From the NCBI GenBank assembly GCA_030681795.1, contig JAUXRG010000080.1, forward strand, positions 1 to 41,243: a stretch of 41,243 nt of DNA. Reading direction: 5' to 3'. A program made the position numbers and the translations under genes. The notes beneath the pieces were generated by a model. It saw only the letters and a list, made by a program, of their open reading frames with translations. It ran no database searches and was not told the DNA's origin. The DNA comes from Rubrivivax sp. (lineage in GTDB: Bacteria > Pseudomonadota > Gammaproteobacteria > Burkholderiales > Burkholderiaceae_C). Of the stretch, positions 33,777 to 39,677 are shown piece by piece; positions within the stretch are counted from its first letter, which is position 1; each line of letters begins with the position of its first letter.

Positions 33777-34416
33777 GGCGATTGAGTCGTTTTTTGCCAC
33801 GCTGGCCGCGGCCAACCCGCGGCCGCAGAGCGAGCTCGAATACACCAGCGTGTTCGAACTGCTCGCCGCCGTGCTGCTGTCGGCCCAGGCCACCGATGTC
33901 AGCGTGAACAAGGCGACGAAGCGGCTTTTCGCCCTGGCCCCGACCCCGCAGCGGATGCTCGAGCTGGGCGAAGCGCAAGTCACCGAGCTGGTCCGCAATA
34001 TCGGCCTGTTCCGCACCAAGGCCAGGAACCTGCTTGCCACTTGCCGCATCCTCGTCGAAGAGCACGCAGGCCAGGTGCCGCGCTCGCGCGAGGCGTTGCA
34101 GGCCCTGCCCGGTGTCGGCCGCAAGACCGCCAACGTGGTGCTCAACGTGGCCTTCGGCGAACCGACCATGGCGGTGGACACGCATGTCTTTCGCGTGAGC
34201 AACCGCACCGGCCTGGCCCCGGGGCGCACACCGGCCGAGGTGGAAGCGAAGCTGCTGCGGCGCGTGCCCGCCGCCTACCGCGTGAATGCGCACCACTGGC
34301 TCATCCTGCACGGCCGCTACATCTGCCTGGCACGATCGCCGCGCTGCGCTGAATGCGCGGTGCGCCGCTGGTGCGACCAGGGCGCTTCTACAATGCCGGC
34401 GAGGGAGATTCGCTGA
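33766..34416 (+). CDS. nth: Endonuclease III
   Basis: A base-excision-repair glycosylase/AP-lyase for oxidised pyrimidines, 216 residues. The helix-hairpin-helix LPGVGRKTA contains catalytic Lys120, and Asp138 is in [12 protein letters not shown]. The C-terminal [4Fe-4S] loop has Cys187, 194, 197 and 203 with the classic x6-x2-x5 spacing. It overlaps the preceding ferredoxin gene by 11 bases, which fits cotranscription. Length and start ([10 protein letters not shown]) are normal. Confidence 0.97.
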   Translation: MKPEAIESFFATLAAANPRPQSELEYTSVFELLAAVLLSAQATDVSVNKATKRLFALAPTPQRMLELGEAQVTELVRNIGLFRTKARNLLATCRILVEEHAGQVPRSREALQALPGVGRKTANVVLNVAFGEPTMAVDTHVFRVSNRTGLAPGRTPAEVEAKLLRRVPAAYRVNAHHWLILHGRYICLARSPRCAECAVRRWCDQGASTMPAREIR

Positions 34417-34417
34417 G

Positions 34418-34642
34418 ATGGCCAAGCTCGAAGACCTCGCCGAACGGGTGGACCGCCTGGTGCTGCGGCATCAGGAGCTCAAGCGCACCAGCGCGCTGAT
34501 GGAGCAGCAACTCGCGGCGGTCTCGGCCGAGCGCGACAGCCTGCGCTCGCGGCTGGCGGCGGCACGCGCACGCATCGATGCCCTGCTCGAACGCTTACCC
34601 ACCGAGCCCAAGGCCGCAGGCACGAAGGGCAGCACACCATGA
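34418..34642 (+). CDS. Small coiled-coil protein upstream of zapA
   Basis: A 74-residue acidic/basic helical protein, MAKLEDLAERVDRLVLRHQE and onward, with heptad-like Leu/Val spacing over most of its length and a short Pro/Lys tail. It resembles the TIGR02449-type small proteins found just before zapA in many beta- and gammaproteobacteria, and has a ZapB-like look. ATG at 34418 follows the nth stop by one base, and its own stop overlaps the zapA ATG (ATGA). A role at the Z ring is plausible but not shown by the sequence. Confidence 0.85.
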   Translation: MAKLEDLAERVDRLVLRHQELKRTSALMEQQLAAVSAERDSLRSRLAAARARIDALLERLPTEPKAAGTKGSTP

Positions 34643-34956
34643 AGCAGGTCGAGGTGACCATCCTGGGTCAGGTCTACATGCTGGGCTGCCCCGAAGGCGG
34701 CGAGGCGCTGCTGGCCAGCGCCGTGGCCAGCGTGGACAAGGAAATGACCTCCATCCGCGACTCAGGCAAGGTCAAGGCGCGCGAGCGCATCGCCGTGCTG
34801 GCCGCGCTCAACGTCGCCTACCAGCTCGCCGAACGGGCCACCGCCCTGCCGGCAGCCACGGCGCCTGCTGCTGCCATCGCGCAATCCGATTTCGATCTCG
34901 GCGGCCTGCTACGCCGCGTGGACGCCGCACTGGGTGACGATGGCCACTTGCTGTGA
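34639..34956 (+). CDS. zapA: Cell division protein ZapA
   Basis: A Z-ring-associated protein of 105 residues that cross-links FtsZ filaments. The N-terminal segment MKQVEVTILGQVYMLGCPEGG and the following LLASAVASVDKEM region are typical, with a long C-terminal helix (residues about 45-75) that normally forms the tetrameric coiled coil. It starts by ATGA overlap with the small coiled-coil gene and is followed by 6S RNA, the widespread zapA-ssrS order. Confidence 0.95.
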   Translation: MKQVEVTILGQVYMLGCPEGGEALLASAVASVDKEMTSIRDSGKVKARERIAVLAALNVAYQLAERATALPAATAPAAAIAQSDFDLGGLLRRVDAALGDDGHLL

Positions 34957-34990
34957 CATCCGGCGCACTCGCGGTGCCGGTTCGCGGGAC

Positions 34991-34996
34991 TAGAAT
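34991..34996 (+). promoter_or_regulatory. -10 element of the 6S RNA promoter
   Basis: TAGAAT, seven bases before the predicted 6S RNA 5' end at 35003. The -35 region is not recognisable. The distance to the closing stem of the RNA supports the call. Confidence 0.55.
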
Positions 34997-35002
34997 GAGT
35001 CT

Positions 35003-35182
35003 GTCCGTCGTGATCGCGTGAGCTTTATATTTCCTTGAACCGATGCTCATTGAGCCAGGGCTTGGAATATCGCCGAGTTGGTGTGATCGTCTCGCGTCAG
35101 ATGAACCCGAAGCTTGGCTGACCTCGCCCACCTGAACTTCCCTGAGGGTTCAGGAATGCGGTTCACGGCTCACGGCGGACAC
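35003..35182 (+). ncRNA. ssrS: 6S RNA
   Basis: A regulatory RNA of about 180 bases that mimics an open promoter and binds sigma-70 RNA polymerase. The closing stem is GTCCGTCGTGA paired with TCACGGCGGAC near the 3' end, followed by a second stem CGTGA/TCACG. A 3' hairpin with CCTGAAC and GTTCAGG arms matches the CCTTGAAC-GTTCAAGG hairpin of E. coli 6S RNA. Position after zapA is the classical one. Ends are set from the stem and the upstream TAGAAT box, so they may be off by a few bases. Confidence 0.88.
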
Positions 35183-35208
35183 CCCCCACACCCGTCCCGC
35201 GGATTCGC

Positions 35209-35673
35209 ATGCCGAACTACTGGCTGATGAAGAGCGAGCCCGCCGAGGCTTCCATCGACGACCTGGTCCATGCACCGCAACAGACGCTGCCTTGGACGGG
35301 CGTGCGCAACTACCAGGTGCGCAACTTCATGCGCGACGCCATGCAGCCCGGTGACGGCGTGCTCTTCTATCACTCGTCCTGCGCCTGCCCCGGCGTCGCC
35401 GGCCTGGCCCGGATCGTCGGCCAGGCGCAACCGGACGCCACGCAGTTCGAACCCGCCAGCCCCTATTTCGACCCCAAGGCCACGCGCGAAAAACCGCGCT
35501 GGGTGCAGATCGACGTCGCGCTGCAACGCAAGACGCGATTGCTGCCGCTGGCCGAGATCCGCGGCGCACCGGAGCTCGCCGAGATGGCGGTGCTCAGGCG
35601 CGGCAACCGCTTGTCCATCACACCCGTCACGCCGGCGCAGTGGCTGGCCGTGCTGGCGCGGCTCGAACGCTAA
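35209..35673 (+). CDS. EVE domain-containing protein
   Basis: A small PUA-like EVE-domain protein of 154 residues. The start MPNYWLMKSEPAEASIDDL and the segments WTGVRNYQVRNFMRD and GDGVLFYHSSC, then SPYFDPKA, are the family pattern. EVE domains are thought to bind modified bases in DNA or RNA; the stand-alone form is common and its target is not known. It follows 6S RNA by 26 bases. The next gene begins right after its stop in the same frame. Confidence 0.93.
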   Translation: MPNYWLMKSEPAEASIDDLVHAPQQTLPWTGVRNYQVRNFMRDAMQPGDGVLFYHSSCACPGVAGLARIVGQAQPDATQFEPASPYFDPKATREKPRWVQIDVALQRKTRLLPLAEIRGAPELAEMAVLRRGNRLSITPVTPAQWLAVLARLER

Positions 35674-35682
35674 AGGCGCACC

Positions 35683-36498
35683 CTGGACCTCGGTCTTGCC
35701 CTGATCGCCGAACTGCTCGCCCTGGGCGTGGTCGTGGGCTTCCTCGCGGGCCTGTTGGGCATCGGCGGGGGCATGCTGATGGTGCCCGTGCTGACCTGGC
35801 AATTCACGCAGCGCGCGGTGCCATCGGGCCTGGCCGTGAAGATGGCCATCGCCACCTCGATGGCGACCATCCTCTTCACCTCGCTGTCCAGCGTGCGGGC
35901 GCACCACCGGCTGGGCGCTGTGCGCTGGCCCATCGTGCACGCCATGGCGCCGGGCATCCTGATCGGCGGGCTGGCCGGCGGCGCGGGCATGTTTTCCTTG
36001 CTCAAGGGCCAGGGCCTGGCGCTGCTGTTTGCCACCTTCATCAGCTACTCGGCGCTTCAGATGTTGCTCGACCGCAAGCCCCGGCCCGGGCGCGATATGC
36101 CGGGGGCCTGGGGCCAGACCGGCGTGGGTGCCGGCATCGGCTTCATCTCGGCGTTGCTGGGGGCGGGCGGGGCGTTTCTCTCCGTGCCCTTCATGACCTG
36201 GTGCAACGTGCCGCCACGCACCGCGGTCGGCACCAGTGCGGCCATCGGATTCCCGATCGCGCTGGCCAGTACGCTGGGCTACGTGGCCAGCGGCTGGCTG
36301 CTGCCGAGTGCGCTGCCAGGCGCCGTGGGCTACCTCTACCTGCCGGCCCTGGGCATCGTCGCCCTGGCCAGCGTGACCCTCGCGCCGTGGGGCGCGCGCA
36401 CCGCGCAGCGGATCAACGTGGGTGCCCTCAAACGCATATTCGCCATGTTGCTGTTCATCCTGGCCGCGAGCATGCTGCACAGCGCCTTCACGGCATGA
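35683..36498 (+). CDS. TauE/SafE-family sulfite/anion permease
   Basis: A membrane protein of about 271 residues with roughly eight helices, of the family that exports sulfite and small organic sulfonates. The signature GFLAGLLGIGGGMLMVPVL and a second copy GFISALLGAGGAFLSVPFM show the internal duplication. The first standard start codon is GTG at 35728, which would cut into helix 1. A CTG at 35683 with AAAGG six bases upstream gives LDLGLALIAELLALGVVVG, matching how relatives begin, so I place the start there with moderate certainty. Substrate unknown. Confidence 0.88.
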   Translation: MDLGLALIAELLALGVVVGFLAGLLGIGGGMLMVPVLTWQFTQRAVPSGLAVKMAIATSMATILFTSLSSVRAHHRLGAVRWPIVHAMAPGILIGGLAGGAGMFSLLKGQGLALLFATFISYSALQMLLDRKPRPGRDMPGAWGQTGVGAGIGFISALLGAGGAFLSVPFMTWCNVPPRTAVGTSAAIGFPIALASTLGYVASGWLLPSALPGAVGYLYLPALGIVALASVTLAPWGARTAQRINVGALKRIFAMLLFILAASMLHSAFTA

Positions 36499-36504
36499 AG
36501 AACC

Positions 36505-37521
36505 TCAGCTGGCTTCGAAGCGGATCGCCGCCAGCGTGACATGGTTGCCGCCGCGGCGCTGCGCTTCGGCCAGAGCCGCCTCGCAGGCCTCGGTCAGGGA
36601 CTCCTGCGTGTGCGCCGTGTGCGGGAAGCTCGCCACGCCCATGGCCACCGAGAAGCCGAGTTCCTGCCCTTCGTGCACGATGATCTGCGTCGCGCAGTTG
36701 CGCCTCAGCCCTTCCATGCGCGAGTGCGCCGTGGCCAGCCCCACGCCCGAAAGCAGCACGGCGAAGCGACGCTCGTCGTAGCGGCAGGAGGCGTCCATCG
36801 CGCGTGTGCCGCTGCGCAGCAGGCGGCCGACGGCTTCCAGGACATGCTGCTCGCCCGTCTTGCCCAGCGCCAGCACCTTCTCGGCCGGCGGGTCGATCTC
36901 GATGAAGACGATGGCGAACTCCCGGTGCTCGCGCATCGAGAGATCGACTTCGCGCCGCAACTGGTCTTCGAAATGCGCGCGGCGGTACAGGCCCGAGGCG
37001 GGGTCGCGCAAGGCCTGGTCGGACAACTCGCGGCGCAGGAGTTCGTTGGCCCGCTGCTGCTGCTCGATCTGTTCCAGAGCCAGGCGCAGCTGCGCTTCGC
37101 GCCGGCGCGCATCGGCCAGATCGGACCACACGCTGCAAAGCCAGCGCCGCCCTTGCGCATCGGGCTCCGTGGCCACCCGCAACACGGCAAACTCGCGGCG
37201 CTTGCCCGCCCACTCGAAGCGATGTTCACTGTGCAGCGGCCCGCCCCTGATCAGGGCCGTCTGCTCCGCGGCGCGCAGCGCGGTGCCCAGGGCAGGCTCG
37301 AATACCTCGGCGTCGGTGCTGCCCAGAACGTCGGCGGGCGGCCGCCGCAGGAACGAGGCCATGCCCTCGTTGACATAGACATAGCGGCCACTCTGCATCT
37401 CCTTCACGGCAAACAGGGCGCCGGCATCCGAAAGCACGACCGGCAGCAACGCCGCGAAAACGCTCTCGAGCTCAGCGGCGGCCCGGGCTGCAACAGTGGG
37501 TGAAGGGAGAGTCATGGCCAT
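36505..37521 (-). CDS. PAS domain protein with degenerate GGDEF domain
   Basis: About 338 residues. A PAS-like sensor region (roughly 30-140, with GRYVYVNEGMASFLRR) is followed by a coiled linker (141-170, Glu/Gln/Arg-rich) and a GGDEF-type domain. Where diguanylate cyclases have RYGGDEFAVLL, this protein has RYDERRFAVLL, so the catalytic Gly-Gly and the Asp-Glu pair are gone with no frameshift. It probably cannot make cyclic di-GMP and may act as a sensor or binding partner. The start is uncertain: ATG at 37521 or 37515, or GTG at 37548. Its stop is six bases from that of the convergent TauE gene. Confidence 0.85.
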   Translation of the reverse strand: MAMTLPSPTVAARAAAELESVFAALLPVVLSDAGALFAVKEMQSGRYVYVNEGMASFLRRPPADVLGSTDAEVFEPALGTALRAAEQTALIRGGPLHSEHRFEWAGKRREFAVLRVATEPDAQGRRWLCSVWSDLADARRREAQLRLALEQIEQQQRANELLRRELSDQALRDPASGLYRRAHFEDQLRREVDLSMREHREFAIVFIEIDPPAEKVLALGKTGEQHVLEAVGRLLRSGTRAMDASCRYDERRFAVLLSGVGLATAHSRMEGLRRNCATQIIVHEGQELGFSVAMGVASFPHTAHTQESLTEACEAALAEAQRRGGNHVTLAAIRFEAS

Positions 37522-37871
37522 GACGAATTGGGAACGAACCCGTGACACCTCTGCGGTGACTGCACCAAGTCTGCCGCCGGCGCCCCATCTTGGTGGCGCG
37601 CCGCAGGCATATCAAGCAACTTCGGCATTTTGGCCCCTAATTTGAGGCCCCAATGGACCCTGACGGGCGGCCGGCGCCCACCTCTCAGAGCCCGCGCTCC
37701 ACCCGCCAGTGGCACCGACCTTGTGCCGGCGGCCAAGGAGCGGGCTATAATTTCCGGCTTTGCTGGCAAACACAGCGCGTCGATCTGCCTAAGCTCCTTT
37801 TGGGGCGGCCGTTTCCGGACCCCGGCCCCTGGTGGACACCGAGCGCAAGAACTTTCGGGATTCCTGAGTAA
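37522..37871. other. Divergent intergenic region before rpsU
   Basis: 350 bases with no gene I can support. It holds the TATAAT box for rpsU at 37746 and a leader of about 115 bases before rpsU. A direct repeat of GGCCCC lies at either side of an AT-rich stretch near 37631-37654. I could not identify the promoter for the leftward PAS/GGDEF gene. Short open frames here are not supported. Confidence 0.6.
37746..37751 (+). promoter_or_regulatory. -10 element of the rpsU promoter
   Basis: A perfect TATAAT in GGGCTATAATTTCCGGC, similar in context to the rpsO -10. TTGTGC at 37721-37726 is a poor -35 at 19 bases. The predicted start near 37758 leaves a leader of about 115 bases, and the rpsU ATG has no strong ribosome site. 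Confidence 0.6.
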
Positions 37872-38084
37872 ATGACCACCATCCGCGTCAAAGAGAACGA
37901 GCCGTTCGATGTCGCCCTGCGCCGCTTCAAGCGCACCATCGAGAAGATCGGCCTGCTGACCGACCTTCGCGCCCGCGAGTTCTACGAAAAGCCGACCGCC
38001 GAGCGCAAGCGCAAGAAGGCCGCTGCGGTGAAACGCCACTTCAAGCGCGTGCGCAGCATGCAGCTGCCCAAGAAACTCTACTGA
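37872..38084 (+). CDS. rpsU: 30S ribosomal protein S21
   Basis: A basic protein of 70 residues that helps anti-Shine-Dalgarno accessibility on the 30S platform. The sequence [20 protein letters not shown] and the Lys/Arg-rich C-terminus ending SMQLPKKLY are typical. The ATG is preceded by TTCCTGAGTAA, a weak ribosome site, which is notable for a ribosomal gene. A strong intrinsic terminator follows 19 bases after the stop. Confidence 0.98.
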   Translation: MTTIRVKENEPFDVALRRFKRTIEKIGLLTDLRAREFYEKPTAERKRKKAAAVKRHFKRVRSMQLPKKLY

Positions 38085-38103
38085 AGTTGCCCGCCTGATA
38101 CCG

Positions 38104-38145
38104 ACAAGCCCGCGCGGGACGCCGCAGCGGGCTTGTTTCGTTTTC
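38104..38145 (+). terminator. Intrinsic terminator after rpsU
   Basis: A perfect 10-bp stem ACAAGCCCGC/GCGGGCTTGT with a 13-base loop is followed by TTCGTTTTC. It is the clearest intrinsic terminator in the window and separates rpsU from the YqeY-family gene, whose ATG is 12 bases further on. Confidence 0.85.
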
Positions 38146-38156
38146 GAAAGCCAGCC

Positions 38157-38603
38157 ATGAGCCTGAAAGACCGCATCACCGAAGACATGAAATCCGCCAT
38201 GCGCGCCAGGGACGCCGCCCGGCTGTCCGCCATCCGCATGCTGCTGGCCGCCTGCAAGCAACGCGAGGTGGACGAGCGCATCGTGCTCGACGACGCCGCC
38301 GTGGTCGGCCTGGTGGACAAACTCATCAAGCAGCGCAAGGACTCGATCACCGCCTTCGAGCAAGGCCGCCGCGCCGACCTGGTGGCCAAGGAGTCGGCCG
38401 AGATCGCCGTGCTGCAGGTCTACCTGCCGCAGCGCCTGTCGGCCGACGAGACCGCGGCGCAGGTCGCGGCCATCGTGGCCGAACTGGGCGCCACCGGCCC
38501 AGGCGACATGGGCCGTGTGATGGCTGCGGTCAAGGCGCGCTTGGCGGGCCAGGCCGAGATGGCGCTGGTTTCCGCCGCCGTCAAGCAGGCCCTCACTCAA
38601 TAG
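38157..38603 (+). CDS. GatB/YqeY domain-containing protein
   Basis: A helical protein of 148 residues with the YqeY fold, related to the C-terminal tRNA-recognition domain of GatB. The start MSLKDRITEDMKSAMRARDA and the segment QVYLPQRLSADE, then GDMGRVMAAV, are family typical. Its place after rpsU is conserved in many bacteria, where dnaG often follows; here dnaG is not present. Molecular role is unknown, perhaps linked to tRNA-dependent amidation. It begins just after the rpsU terminator, so it is expressed by read-through or its own promoter. Confidence 0.93.
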   Translation: MSLKDRITEDMKSAMRARDAARLSAIRMLLAACKQREVDERIVLDDAAVVGLVDKLIKQRKDSITAFEQGRRADLVAKESAEIAVLQVYLPQRLSADETAAQVAAIVAELGATGPGDMGRVMAAVKARLAGQAEMALVSAAVKQALTQ

Positions 38604-38611
38604 GCTTGCCC

Positions 38612-38962
38612 ATGCTCAAACCCACCTCCCTGCCCATGCGCCCGGTGGCCAGCGATGTGTTCGTCGCCGGGCAACTCGACCCCGCCGCCATGGCCGAGGC
38701 GGCGCGCGCGGGATTCCGCAGCGTCGTCAACAACCGGCCCGACTTCGAGCACGGCCCCCATCAACCGACAAACGCCACGATCGAGGCCGCCGCGCTTGCC
38801 GCGGGCCTCGAATACCGCTTCCTGCCCGTGAACGGCGGCTACCAGTCGCCCGCAGAGATTGCCGCCTTCGCGGCCCTGTTGCGCGAGTTGCCGCGGCCGC
38901 TGCTCGTGTTCTGCCGCTCAGGCGCAAGAAGCACACGCCTGTTCATGGCGGCACAGCACTGA
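38612..38962 (+). CDS. TIGR01244/DUF442-family phosphatase-like protein
   Basis: A small protein of 116 residues with a protein-tyrosine-phosphatase-like fold. The putative P-loop is VFCRSGARS with Cys and Arg in place, near the C-terminus, and the N-terminal part (VAGQLDPAAMAEAARAGFRSVVNNRPD) is the typical DUF442 pattern. In Blh- and SQR-associated relatives it is linked to sulfide metabolism, but there is no such partner here. ATG at 38612 is chosen; TTG at 38606 is an alternative. It lies eight bases after the YqeY-family stop. Confidence 0.88.
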   Translation: MLKPTSLPMRPVASDVFVAGQLDPAAMAEAARAGFRSVVNNRPDFEHGPHQPTNATIEAAALAAGLEYRFLPVNGGYQSPAEIAAFAALLRELPRPLLVFCRSGARSTRLFMAAQH

Positions 38963-38993
38963 AGAGCAACCCGAATCGCGGGTATGGCCGGTG

Positions 38994-39021
38994 GTGACCG
39001 GATGCATGCCCTCCCTAGAAT
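38994..39021 (+). promoter_or_regulatory. Possible promoter of dctQM
   Basis: The hexamers GTGACC at 38994-38999 and TAGAAT at 39016-39021 have 16 bases between them. The start would be about 45 bases before the dctQ GTG. The match is moderate. Confidence 0.4.
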
Positions 39022-39073
39022 TCGCCGTTTGCCGACATTTGGTCGAACCCACTTCCCACCGGAGTACTGCCCC

Positions 39074-39676
39074 GTGGCACCACTGCTCAAACTCTCCCAA
39101 CTGATCGACACCCTCAACGAGTGGATCGGCAAGCTCGTGATGTGGCTGATCCTGGCATCGGTGGTGATCAGCGCGGGCAACGCCGTCATGCGCAAGGCCT
39201 TCGACATCGGCTCGAACGCCTATCTCGAAATCCAGTGGTACCTGTTCTCCGCCGTCTTCATGCTCGGCGCGGGCTACGTCTTCCTGCGCAACGGCCACGT
39301 GCGCATCGACTTCATCTCGAGCAAGCTGTCCAAGCGCAGCAACGCCATCATCGATGCCCTGGGCATCGTGGTCTTCATCATCCCGCTGTGCATCATCCTC
39401 GTCACCCTGTCCTGGCCGGTGTTCGAGCGCACCTGGACCTCGGGCGAGATGAGTTCGAATGCCGGCGGGCTGATCCGCTGGCCGGTGCAACTGCTCATCC
39501 CCCTGGGCTTCTCGATCCTGGCGCTGCAAAGCGCCTCCGAACTGATCAAGCGGCTGGCCTTCCTGAGCGGCCACCGCAGCGAGCCCTTCAGCACCGAGGT
39601 GGGCAAGTCCACCGAGGTCGAACTGGCCGAGGAACTGGCCGCCGCCGCCGAAAAGAAACTCGCCGGAGCCCAGTGA
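39074..39676 (+). CDS. TRAP transporter small permease subunit DctQ
   Basis: The four-helix small membrane subunit of a tripartite ATP-independent periplasmic transporter, about 200 residues. Its pattern (NAVMRKAFDIGSNAYLEIQW, then YVFLRNGHVRID) is that of the subgroup annotated as mannitol/chloroaromatic TRAP systems, though the substrate is not known. GTG at 39074 is preceded by GGAG nine bases away; an upstream ATG in the same frame would add an unlikely basic segment. It lies one base before dctM. Confidence 0.92.
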   Translation: MAPLLKLSQLIDTLNEWIGKLVMWLILASVVISAGNAVMRKAFDIGSNAYLEIQWYLFSAVFMLGAGYVFLRNGHVRIDFISSKLSKRSNAIIDALGIVVFIIPLCIILVTLSWPVFERTWTSGEMSSNAGGLIRWPVQLLIPLGFSILALQSASELIKRLAFLSGHRSEPFSTEVGKSTEVELAEELAAAAEKKLAGAQ

Positions 39677-39677
39677 C

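Noticed and set aside
35209..35673. EVE gene as part of a DNA-modification defence island
   Set aside because: The neighbours are zapA, 6S RNA and a TauE permease; no restriction, methylase or other defence genes are near.
36499..36504. Bidirectional terminator between the convergent TauE and GGDEF genes
   Set aside because: Only six bases separate the stops and no hairpin with T runs is visible there, so transcripts probably overlap at their 3' ends.
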